DNA of 64,000 nucleotides from Actinotalea endophytica (lineage in GTDB: Bacteria > Actinomycetota > Actinomycetes > Actinomycetales > Cellulomonadaceae), in assembly GCF_025717005.1 (NCBI RefSeq), contig NZ_JAOVZU010000001.1, forward strand, positions 299,081-363,080, in the 5' to 3' direction. Numbering within the stretch: the first letter of the stretch is position 1; every line of letters begins with the position of its first letter. The notes under the pieces are model-generated. The model did no database searches. It saw only the letters and a program-made list of their open reading frames with translations, and was not told the origin of the DNA. Both the position numbers and the translations under genes were made by a program. This document shows positions 8,040 to 14,633 of this stretch, one piece after another.

Positions 8040-9068
8040 GTGGCGTCGCGCGACCAGCACGTGGGGCGAGCGCCGATGGCTGGCGGGACACGGGTGGCCT
8101 TCGCGGTGAGCGGCAGCGGTCCGCCGCTCCTGGTGGCGCCCGGGTGGTTGAGCAACCTGGAGCTGGACTGGTCCATCCCCGCCCAACGGCTCTTCTACGA
8201 GTCGCTGTCGTCCGGGCGCAGCCTGGTGCGCTACGACCGGCCGGGCTGTGGCCTGTCCGACCCGTACGACGGGCCGCGAAGCGTCCAGCACGAGCTGGAC
8301 ACGCTCGCCGCCGTGGTCGCGGCGCTGCAGGTCGAGCGGTTCGACCTGTTCGGGTGGTCGCTCGGCGCCCCCGTGGCCGCAGCGTGGGCGGCCGCCCACC
8401 CCGAGAGTGTCTCCCGCCTGGTGCTGTACGGCGGCTGGGCCTCCGGCGCAGCGATCGGCGACGACGCGAGCCGGGAGCACGTGCTCGGCCTGCTCGCCAC
8501 GCACTGGGGTCTCGGCTCGGATGTGCTGACCGAGCTGTTCGCTCCCGACGCGGACCCGGGCACTCGCCGCGTGCTCGCCGAGTACCAGCGAGCGTCCTCC
8601 TCGGCCGAGACGGCGGTCGCCCTGCTGGGGCTGGCCTACCGGCTCGACGTGTCCGAGTCCGTGCCGCACGTCCAGGCGCCGACGCTGGTGCTCCACCGGG
8701 ACCGGGACCGCGCCGCTCCACCGGAACAGGGCAGGCTCCTCGCCGCGCAGATCCCCGGCGCCCGGCACGTCGAGCTCACCGGTCGCTCACACCTGCCGTC
8801 GATGGGCGACTCCCGTGCCGTGGTCGACCAGGTGCGGCGCTTCCTGCGGCTGCGTCCGCTGCGAGCGGCGGCGCCGATCGGACTCACCGCTCGGCAGGCC
8901 GAGGTCGCGTCCCTGGTGGCGCAGGGTCTGACCAACCGCGAGATCGCCGAGCGGCTGCAGATCAGCGAGCGCTCCGCGGAGTCGCACCTGGAGCGGATCC
9001 GCGACCGCCTGGGACTCCGCTCCCGCGCCCAGCTGGCCGCGTGGTACACCGCCCAGCACTCACCGTGA
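8040..9068 (+). CDS. Alpha/beta hydrolase fused to C-terminal LuxR-type HTH
   Basis: A 342-residue two-domain protein. Residues about 15-275 form an alpha/beta hydrolase: PPLLVAPGW, YDRPGCGLSDPYDGPRS, the nucleophile elbow FGWSLGAPVA (GWSLG with the Ser), LVLHRDRDRAAP with the acid, and ELTGRSHLPSMGD with the His. Residues about 285-335 are a GerE/LuxR DNA-binding domain: GLTARQAEVASLVAQGLTN, EIAERLQISERSAESHLERI, then a recognition helix and RSRAQLAAWY. Such fusions suggest a transcription regulator sensing a small hydrophobic or ester ligand, or an enzyme that controls its own gene; this is inference. The start is the GTG at 8040 or the ATG at 8076; neither has a good ribosome site. Confidence 0.82.
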   Translation: MASRDQHVGRAPMAGGTRVAFAVSGSGPPLLVAPGWLSNLELDWSIPAQRLFYESLSSGRSLVRYDRPGCGLSDPYDGPRSVQHELDTLAAVVAALQVERFDLFGWSLGAPVAAAWAAAHPESVSRLVLYGGWASGAAIGDDASREHVLGLLATHWGLGSDVLTELFAPDADPGTRRVLAEYQRASSSAETAVALLGLAYRLDVSESVPHVQAPTLVLHRDRDRAAPPEQGRLLAAQIPGARHVELTGRSHLPSMGDSRAVVDQVRRFLRLRPLRAAAPIGLTARQAEVASLVAQGLTNREIAERLQISERSAESHLERIRDRLGLRSRAQLAAWYTAQHSP

Positions 9069-9131
9069 CGGGCGCGAACTGGGGCGTTTCCACGCCTGCC
9101 AGGGCCCGCGCCCGGCGCGCAGGCTGTCCGC

Positions 9132-9863
9132 GTGCCCCGACTCCTCCTGCGCGTCGTTCCCGCCCTCGGCTGGGTGGGATTCGCCTTCGTCACCGTGTGG
9201 ACGATGGTCTTCTTGACCGGTCGCGGGCTGCCTCGCACCGTCGATGGACCCCACCGGGTGGGCACCACAGCAGCCGTCGCGACGGACCTCGGCCTGCTGC
9301 TCCTCTTCGCAGTGCAGCACACGGTGATGGCCAGACGCGGGTTCAAGGCCCGGCTGCGCATCCCGCCCGCCCTGGAGCGCTCGGCGTACGTCCTCGCCAC
9401 TGACGTCGTCCTCGCCGTGCTGCTGGTGTGCTGGCAACCGTTCGGCGGCAGGATCTGGCACGTCGAGGGGCCGCCGGCGGCCGGCCTCTGGCTGCTCTAC
9501 GCGGCCGGTTGCGTCCTGGCGATCGCCGCCACCTTCGCGGTCGACCACTACGAGCTCATGGGGCTCCGCCAGGCCGGATGGTTCACGCGGTCCGGAGCGT
9601 CGTCCGTCGACGCGTTGCACGTCGGTGGCCTCCACGCGCTCGTGCGGCACCCCCTGATGACCGGCCTCCTCGTCACCGTGTGGGCCACCCCCTCGATGGG
9701 CGCCTCGCACCTGCTCTACGCGTCCGGCGCGTCGCTCTACATCTGGATCGGCACCTGGTTCGAAGAGCGGGACCTGCGCCGCGCGTTCGGCACGGCGTAC
9801 GACGCCTACGCCGCACGGGTCCCCGCCATCGTGCCGCGACTCGGCAGCGGCGTCGGGCGCTAG
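9132..9863 (+). CDS. NnrU/MddA-like membrane protein (isoprenylcysteine methyltransferase-type fold)
   Basis: A 243-residue integral membrane protein with five or six hydrophobic segments. The conserved block DHYELMGLRQAGW, the VGGLHALVRHPLMTGLL segment (RHP motif) and GTWFEERDLRRAFGTAYDAYAARVP near the C-terminus match the family that includes NnrU and methanethiol S-methyltransferase MddA, in which the RHP and EE...L...F...Y motifs bind S-adenosylmethionine. Whether it methylates methanethiol, another thiol or a membrane lipid is not determined. GTG start at 9132, with a CAGGCT hexamer 6 nt upstream that could be a weak leaderless -10. Confidence 0.72.
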   Translation: MPRLLLRVVPALGWVGFAFVTVWTMVFLTGRGLPRTVDGPHRVGTTAAVATDLGLLLLFAVQHTVMARRGFKARLRIPPALERSAYVLATDVVLAVLLVCWQPFGGRIWHVEGPPAAGLWLLYAAGCVLAIAATFAVDHYELMGLRQAGWFTRSGASSVDALHVGGLHALVRHPLMTGLLVTVWATPSMGASHLLYASGASLYIWIGTWFEERDLRRAFGTAYDAYAARVPAIVPRLGSGVGR

Positions 9864-9928
9864 GAGCGTGGAGGGACGTCGTTGACCCGACTGTCGAGCG
9901 TCTCGGCGCGGAGCGCCCCCGGGAAGTT

Positions 9929-9954
9929 CTGGAGCGGGTGACGGGAATCGAACC
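9929..9954 (+). repeat. attL/attR-type direct repeat: copy of the tRNA-Gly 3' end
   Basis: These 26 bp are identical to 16134-16159, which covers the CCA end, acceptor stem and T-arm of the intact tRNA-Gly. Identity stops at the next base on both sides. Only the tRNA 3' portion is present, so this is not a second tRNA gene but the far end of an element that integrated at the tRNA 3' end. It marks the left border of the island. Confidence 0.9.
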
Positions 9955-10218
9955 GGACCCGCCAGCAACGTGCCCGGGAGAACGGCCAGCACCTACCCAT
10001 ACGTGTGCCCCGCGACGACCAACATGGGCGATGACGGCGATCTCGCTGACGAACAGGATGCGGTGCCGTGCGTCACGAAACGAGCGCTCGGAGCCGGCAC
10101 AACGTCGCGACCCGGCCGCGCAAAACGACCCGACGACGACAGGAAGCCGATGTGCGCGCGTTCGCCATGACCGGTCGCTGGCCGCCCTGGGGCTGGACAC
10201 GCCACCTAGGCTCTTCTC
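9955..10218. other. Island left-end non-coding region
   Basis: From the end of the NnrU-like gene (9863) to 10218 no convincing gene is seen apart from the att repeat. The stretch is lower in GC than the chromosome. It ends in TAGGCT at 10207-10212, which lies 6 nt before the GTG at 10219. Confidence 0.6.
10207..10212 (+). promoter_or_regulatory. -10 hexamer TAGGCT of a leaderless promoter
   Basis: TAGGCT fits the actinobacterial TANNNT -10 pattern and ends 6 nt before the GTG at 10219, which places the transcription start at or next to the start codon. Confidence 0.6.
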
Positions 10219-10434
10219 GTGGCGGCTATCGAGCGGCGGCTCGCTGACAGCTTTTGGGACCTTCGAGATGACGCGTATGACCACCCCGATCGCTGGCGCG
10301 GGCTGACGGCTGAAGCGCTCTTCCAACACCTCGCGGAACTCGTCGAGCAAGCGGAGGACCGCGGACAGCCGATTGACTGGCAGGGCATAGCGGAGCGCAT
10401 GATCGCCCGGCGCGTGACCGAGGCTGGGCTGTAG
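10219..10434 (+). CDS. Small hypothetical protein (71 aa) in island
   Basis: Not recognised. The protein is acidic and helical (IERRLADSFWDLRDDAYDH, then WRGLTAEALFQHLAELVEQA and IDWQGIAERMIARRVTEAG), with no Cys and no membrane segment. The GTG start is supported by a leaderless-type -10 at 10207-10212. Its size and helical character would suit an antitoxin or small regulator, but that is only a guess. Confidence 0.5.
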   Translation: MAAIERRLADSFWDLRDDAYDHPDRWRGLTAEALFQHLAELVEQAEDRGQPIDWQGIAERMIARRVTEAGL

Positions 10435-10504
10435 ACGGGTACGCCGGAGCGAACGGTCATGGCCGCAGGCCGCCAACACTCCGCGCCACCTCGGTCGTAC
10501 CGCC

Positions 10505-11017
10505 ATGCTGGACGCCGTGGAGATGGCAATGAATGCGGCGATGGAGCCGATCTTCCGGGTGGCGGACGCGGACACCTTTGAACCGGGCCTGCCCCCTGAC
10601 CTGGAGGAACTGGTTCGGGCCGGGCTCGTCTGCTCCGGTGGGCGCCTCTACCTCGCGCGCCCGGAGCACAAGACGCCCCCGCCGGGCCATCTTGATGCCT
10701 TCGAGTCCGAGCTATGGATGAACAAGGTCCACCTTGACACCCGGACACCCGCGTCCGACCCGTCCTGGCGCATCGAGCTGCTGCGCCATGGGCTGACCGT
10801 CGCCAGACGTCTACTACCGCAGGCCACCACCCTCACGCAGCTGCCCGTGCAGATCGTCATCAGCCTCCAATCCGCCCCCGACGCGCTCGACCCCGAGACC
10901 GACTTCGCCACAGGAGCAGTGCACCTGGCACTCATCCGCTCGGCACACGACGACTTTGCCACAGGCATTGCGGACTTTGAGCAACCCGTCCTGGCCATGA
11001 CGGCGACCGCGAGGTGA
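10505..11017 (+). CDS. Hypothetical protein (170 aa) in island
   Basis: Not recognised. A soluble 170-residue protein: a helical N-terminus (MLDAVEMAMNAAMEPIFRVA), then LPPDLEELVRAGLVCSGGRLYLARPEHK, a central helix RIELLRHGLTVARRLLPQA, a strand LPVQIVISLQSAPD and a C-terminal helix. It follows the 71-aa gene by 70 bp on the same strand. ATG start at 10505; another Met lies 7 codons in. No signal peptide or metal motif. Confidence 0.5.
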   Translation: MLDAVEMAMNAAMEPIFRVADADTFEPGLPPDLEELVRAGLVCSGGRLYLARPEHKTPPPGHLDAFESELWMNKVHLDTRTPASDPSWRIELLRHGLTVARRLLPQATTLTQLPVQIVISLQSAPDALDPETDFATGAVHLALIRSAHDDFATGIADFEQPVLAMTATAR

Positions 11018-11083
11018 GCATCCGCTCATGCCGCAGCGCGCGCGCCCTCGTCGCCATGGCTGCCGCGGGTGGAGGATCGTCGT

Positions 11084-11656
11084 GTGGTGAACCGCCTGAG
11101 CCTCGTTCCGGGGGAGTCCGCGAGTCACGGACTGCACTTCTGGGAGCCGATGGTCGACGGGCGGCCGTTGCGTGCGGTCCTCACCGATGCGCCCGGAGAC
11201 GAGTCGGCGGACCGGGTCGTGGGTGACAATGTCGCGGTCTTCGTGCACAGCTGGCCGGTCGGGATCCCGAACGATGTCTACGTCCTGCTCGGCGAGCAGC
11301 CGCCCGAGCTCGCAAACGGTCGGATCCCGATCTTCGTGTGCGCGGAGTGCGGCGACCTGGGCTGTGGTGCGCTGACCGCGGAGGTCGAGTGGACCCCGAC
11401 GACGGTGACCTGGCGGAACTTCGGCTGGGACGTGAACTACGAGACCGACGACGAGGAGGAGGACCTCGTGTTCGCCGGGCCGCTGGTCTTCGATCGAGAT
11501 CAGTACGAGACGGAGCTGCGGCGCTTCATCCATACGTTCGATCAGGTGAGGGACTCATTGCCTGCCCACCTGCACCCCGCGACCCGACGCGCCGAGGCTC
11601 GGGCATCTCGGGAACAAGGTCGCGCGCGACGCCGTCGACGGTGGCCCGTCCGCTGA
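11084..11656 (+). CDS. Hypothetical protein with CxxC-type motif (190 aa)
   Basis: Not recognised by function. About 190 residues with a zinc- or redox-like FVCAECGDLGCGAL segment in the middle, flanked by strands (VAVFVHSWPVGIPNDVYVLL, VEWTPTTVTWRNFGWD), an acidic run NYETDDEEEDLVF, and a basic C-terminal tail (EARASREQGRARRRRRWPVR). The GTG at 11084 is chosen because GGAGGA lies at 11071-11076, 7 nt away; an in-frame GTG at 11069 is too early for that site. Similar proteins of this layout occur as orphan genes in other actinobacteria, to my recollection without assigned role. Confidence 0.6.
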   Translation: MVNRLSLVPGESASHGLHFWEPMVDGRPLRAVLTDAPGDESADRVVGDNVAVFVHSWPVGIPNDVYVLLGEQPPELANGRIPIFVCAECGDLGCGALTAEVEWTPTTVTWRNFGWDVNYETDDEEEDLVFAGPLVFDRDQYETELRRFIHTFDQVRDSLPAHLHPATRRAEARASREQGRARRRRRWPVR

Positions 11657-11811
11657 GCGCCGGTGGCCGTGCGGTCATGCAGTGGTCCGCGCGTCTCGGC
11701 ACACCCATGGTCAGGAGCCAGGTGGGATGTCCGCTTCCTCGCCTTCTCCGTCGTGCGTCCAGATCTGGATCGTGCTGCTCAAGGGCGCAAGGCCCGGAAC
11801 CTGGCCGCGCG

Positions 11812-12228
11812 TCAGGCGAACGGGTCGATGAGCGTCAGGCCGGGGATGCCGGTGAAGTCGGCGGTGTTGCGGGTGGCCAGGGTGGCGTCCTGTGACACGC
11901 AGGTCCCGGCGATCTCGGCGTCGGCGAGGCTGATCGGCCGCCCGGCCTTCTCGCGGTGGACCAGGACGGTCGCGGCCGCCTGGGCGGCGGGTACGTCGTA
12001 GACGAGGATCGTGTCGGCGTAGGCCTCGAGCAGCTGGTGCCAGCGGTCGGTGAGGGTGCGCTGGCGGCGTCCGGCCGGCAGGCGGCTCAGGCCTCGCGCG
12101 ATCTCCTGGACGGTCACGACGCTGATAGTCACCTCGCTCTGGTCGAGCGCGGCCGCCCAGGTGAGTACGCCCGGGTGGGGCTGGTTCTTCATGAGCTCGG
12201 AGACGACGTTGGTGTCGGCGACGATCAC
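11812..12228 (-). CDS. PIN-domain toxin (VapC/FitB-type RNase)
   Basis: A 138-residue PIN nuclease. The four acidic positions are all present: Asp in IVADTNVVSELMK, Glu in SVVTVQEIARGLSRLP, Asp in ISLADAEIAGTC, and the last in LATRNTADFTGIPGLTLIDPF. The order and the VQEI/RNTADF motifs fit the FitB branch of VapC toxins, which cleave RNA (often tRNA). The GTG start at 12228 overlaps the stop of the upstream antitoxin-like frame by 4 bp, the usual toxin-antitoxin coupling. All catalytic residues appear intact although the antitoxin looks damaged. Confidence 0.9.
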   Translation of the reverse strand: MIVADTNVVSELMKNQPHPGVLTWAAALDQSEVTISVVTVQEIARGLSRLPAGRRQRTLTDRWHQLLEAYADTILVYDVPAAQAAATVLVHREKAGRPISLADAEIAGTCVSQDATLATRNTADFTGIPGLTLIDPFA

Positions 12229-12485
12229 ACGAGGTCCACCTCATGCGAGGCGTCGGTGCGCTCCGGCAGGTCGAGATCGACGCCGCCGTCAGCCCCGAAC
12301 GACTGGTGAAGCGCGACGAGGATGTTCGACTCGGGACGGCCCGTCGTGGCGTCGAGGATGGCGTGGAACTCAGCCTGCACAGCCAGCGACCGCGCCGAAA
12401 CCAGCCCGATCGCTGTATGAGGCACGCGCCGCTTCGTGATCGGCCCTCGATGGGCAGGCGGTCGTGCGACCATCGAGCGGTGCAC
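12225..12485 (-). pseudogene. FitA/VapB-like antitoxin, N-terminal DNA-binding part missing
   Basis: The C-terminal half reads AEFHAILDATTG then VDLDLPERTDASHEVDLV, typical of FitA-type antitoxins: the second helix of the ribbon-helix-helix followed by the toxin-binding tail. The usual first strand and helix (TIRNLP..V...L..RA..HGRS) are not found in this or the other two frames; the residues before position 34 (MHRSMVARPPAHRGPITKRR) look like non-coding translation. The frame is open from 12485, so a short product starting at an internal GTG could still bind toxin but probably could not bind DNA. Confidence 0.55.
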
Positions 12486-12941
12486 AGGCTGGTCTCGCTG
12501 TGGTCGCGGGAGTCGACCGGGGTGGTCGAGCTGGTCGACGCCACCTGGCAGGACGGGGTCGAGTGGCGGCCCGGCGACACGTGGACAGCCTGCTGGGGGC
12601 CGTCACTGGTCGCCGACGCACCGCCATACCCGGGCGTCGCGGTCCGCACTATCGACTCCAGAGACGCGCCCCGGACTGCCCTGCGGGTGGAGGTGCAGCA
12701 CACCGCCCCCGAGGGCCGCCTCCACCGGGTCGCCACCACTGTGATTCGGATCGGTTCCGCTGGCGCCTACCTCAGCGTCGGCGCCACCAGCCTTGAGGTC
12801 CCTCTCGCCGGCGGCGACTACGACACCGAGGTCTGGGTCGACGCTGCCGAACCTGAGCTCGTCACCCACGTCGGGATCTGGCTACGCGCAAGGACGGGTG
12901 AGTGGCCACCCGCCGGGCGCGGGTCGCCGCTTGCACTTTGA
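12480..12941 (+). CDS. Hypothetical beta-rich protein (153 aa) in island
   Basis: Not recognised. The frame from GTG 12480 encodes a mostly beta-strand protein (VSLWSRESTGVVELVDATW, VAVRTIDSRDAPRTALRVEV, HRVATTVIRIGSAGAYLSVG, ELVTHVGIWLRARTGEW) with no membrane segment. It diverges from the toxin-antitoxin pair, with the putative starts overlapping by a few bases. There is no good ribosome site, so both the start and the reality of the gene are uncertain. Confidence 0.4.
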   Translation: MHRLVSLWSRESTGVVELVDATWQDGVEWRPGDTWTACWGPSLVADAPPYPGVAVRTIDSRDAPRTALRVEVQHTAPEGRLHRVATTVIRIGSAGAYLSVGATSLEVPLAGGDYDTEVWVDAAEPELVTHVGIWLRARTGEWPPAGRGSPLAL

Positions 12942-13016
12942 GGCCCACCTCGTGCTGCCCCACTCTGCACTTCGCGTACCGGGCCCGCCTGCCCTGCCGA
13001 TGACAGGGCGTACGCC

Positions 13017-13022
13017 TAGACT
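13017..13022 (+). promoter_or_regulatory. -10 hexamer TAGACT before the three-gene cassette
   Basis: TAGACT fits TANNNT and would start transcription near 13029, giving a leader of about 45 nt that contains the strong GGAGGG site at 13062-13067. Confidence 0.45.
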
Positions 13023-13059
13023 TCGGGGGACGCTCCCGAGTGGGGTTCGCGTCTGCGCG

Positions 13060-13860
13060 TTGGAGGGACGCATCATCGATCGCACTTCAGGCCCGGAGTG
13101 GACCGCCCAGCTGCCGGGCTTCGTCAATGGCCACCGCTACGCGAGCGTTCCGATCGAGGAAGCGCTCGTCGAGGTTCACTGCGCCCAGCCGGAGCAGTTT
13201 GACGTGCGTCGTCTGGGTGCGCTCTTTGGCGCAAGCGACGGATTCCCGAAGGCCGAAGAACAGGTAGAGGTGTCGGGCGGTGTCGGCGTGGAAGAAGATC
13301 GAGTCGAGTCTGATTTCCACAAGAACGTCGTCGGCTACCGATTCCGTCGTTCTGACGACCAGCGGGCGATCCAGGTCCAGCCGAATCGTCTGGTCTTCAA
13401 CTGGCTGCGGCCCTACGAGAGTTGGGACGCGCTCCTAGGTGAGTTCGAGCCCGTGTGGGAGCGTTACGCCAAGGTCGCCGAGCCGACACCCGTCGTTGCT
13501 GGTGTGCGCTATATCAATATCATTCGGGTTCCCAAGCCTCAAGTGGAAATCGGCGACTACCTTCGCATCTCGATTGACGTGCCACCATACTTGCCGCAAT
13601 CGGTTGCGTCGCATTTTTTGCAGGTTGAGATACCTTTCGGGGATGGAACGACTTCTCGAATCGTCTCGAGCCTGGTCGACTCGGGTGAGCCAGGCAAGCA
13701 AGCGTTGCTGCTCGACATCGGTGTCCAGCAGCGGCTGCACGGCCACGGGGATGAAGTTCTCCGTGAGTCCCTCGACAGGCTGCGTGTCGTCAAGAACTAT
13801 GTCTTTGAAGCCTGTATCACTGACGCAACGAGGGGGTTGATGGACGATGGCACTTGCTGA
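13060..13860 (+). CDS. TIGR04255-family-like protein, first gene of island cassette
   Basis: Protein of about 262-266 residues matching the 'sporadic TIGR04255' pattern from memory. It has VPIEEALVEVHCAQ near the N-terminus, the central AIQVQPNRLVFNWLRPYESW block, VAGVRYINIIRVPKP, DVPPYLPQ, and a C-terminal KNYVFEACITDATRGLM. The family's function is unknown. The start is unclear: TTG 13060 is the nearest accepted codon, but a strong GGAGGG (13062-13067) lies just after it and points to position 13075, which is ATC, giving a natural-looking IDRTSGPEW start. ATG 13000 is a further alternative without a ribosome site. The gene overlaps the next by 14 bp. Codon use is less GC-biased than chromosomal neighbours. 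Confidence 0.68.
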   Translation: MEGRIIDRTSGPEWTAQLPGFVNGHRYASVPIEEALVEVHCAQPEQFDVRRLGALFGASDGFPKAEEQVEVSGGVGVEEDRVESDFHKNVVGYRFRRSDDQRAIQVQPNRLVFNWLRPYESWDALLGEFEPVWERYAKVAEPTPVVAGVRYINIIRVPKPQVEIGDYLRISIDVPPYLPQSVASHFLQVEIPFGDGTTSRIVSSLVDSGEPGKQALLLDIGVQQRLHGHGDEVLRESLDRLRVVKNYVFEACITDATRGLMDDGTC

Positions 13861-14119
13861 GGTTCTGCCAGGACCTATGCACGACTACCTCGAAGAGGAC
13901 ACCATCTCGGCTGAGTCAATCGCTGTTCGCCGCAGCCTCCGTCACAGCGTCCGGGGCGCGGTGTTCTGGGTTGGCGTGGACCAGAGCACGGTTGTGACCT
14001 TCCGCGGAGCATCGCTGCCGGCGAGCATGCGTGGTGCGATCGAGTTGGTTGACGCGGACAACCACGGCTACCCCGTGGTGCACATGGTTCCGGTCGTAGA
14101 GTCTGATGACGAGTGGTGA
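13847..14119 (+). CDS. Small protein (90 aa), second gene of cassette
   Basis: Not recognised. A 90-residue acidic protein: MHDYLEEDTISAESIAVRRS then RGAVFWVGVDQSTVVTF and a SMRGAIELVDADN segment, ending in an acidic ESDDEW. It starts at ATG 13847 inside the end of the TIGR04255-like gene and ends 14 bp inside the following gene, so it sits between two equal overlaps. This tight packing argues that the three products are made together in fixed ratio. An antitoxin-like or adaptor role is possible but unsupported. Confidence 0.65.
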   Translation: MALAEVLPGPMHDYLEEDTISAESIAVRRSLRHSVRGAVFWVGVDQSTVVTFRGASLPASMRGAIELVDADNHGYPVVHMVPVVESDDEW

Positions 14120-14633
14120 TGCACCGCTCTCACTGACGGAGTCGCCCGGGCGGGTCCTGGATCAGGGGGACGTGTTCCTTGAGGTGCCGGTTCTGGGCTC
14201 TGTCGGGACACCCGTGCAGCACGCCTTCGCAGACGAGTCTGGCCCTGCGATCCTGTTGACGCATGGCTGCATGCTCGACAAACCCTCGAGCGACGGGACG
14301 CGCCCGCGGATCGAGTACCTCCAGTTCAGCCGCATCCGGACAGTTGTTGACCTGAGCTCTGAGCGGCAGGCACTCCTCAGGAGGAACGATCCGACACCCT
14401 ATGAGGTTCTCTATCTTGGAGAACTGCCAGGAATCGGTGAGTGCTATACATCGTTCCTCGAGACCTACCACGTTGCGGCCTCGTTCTTTGATCTGCATTT
14501 CGTCGCGGAGCTAGAAGGTAGGAGCGCCGCATGCGGCGCCAACGACACAAGAATTGCATCGCTCGGCGCCCCCCAGCGCGCTCTCTTGACGAAGAAGCTG
14601 CCAGCCTTCTGGACTCGTCAGGTGCCCGACTGA
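14106..14633 (+). CDS. Hypothetical protein (175 aa), third gene of cassette
   Basis: Not assigned. Features: RVLDQGDVFLEVPVLG near the N-terminus, a central hydrophobic strand with a conserved-looking Cys (PAILLTHGCMLDKPS), then IEYLQFSRIRTVVDL, a YEVLYLGELPGIGECY segment and a helical C-terminus with GAPQRALLTKKLPAFW. The 'LLTHGCMLDK' element recalls small phage and island proteins with an 'LTQxCDL' motif, but I cannot prove relationship. The gene overlaps the 90-aa gene by 14 bp and converges on the integrase, their 3' ends overlapping by 16 bp. Confidence 0.62.
   Translation: MTSGDAPLSLTESPGRVLDQGDVFLEVPVLGSVGTPVQHAFADESGPAILLTHGCMLDKPSSDGTRPRIEYLQFSRIRTVVDLSSERQALLRRNDPTPYEVLYLGELPGIGECYTSFLETYHVAASFFDLHFVAELEGRSAACGANDTRIASLGAPQRALLTKKLPAFWTRQVPD

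Noticed and set aside
9930..9960. A second tRNA-Gly gene
   Set aside because: Only the 3' acceptor and T-arm portion is present; no anticodon or D-arm can be folded, so it is the integration repeat.
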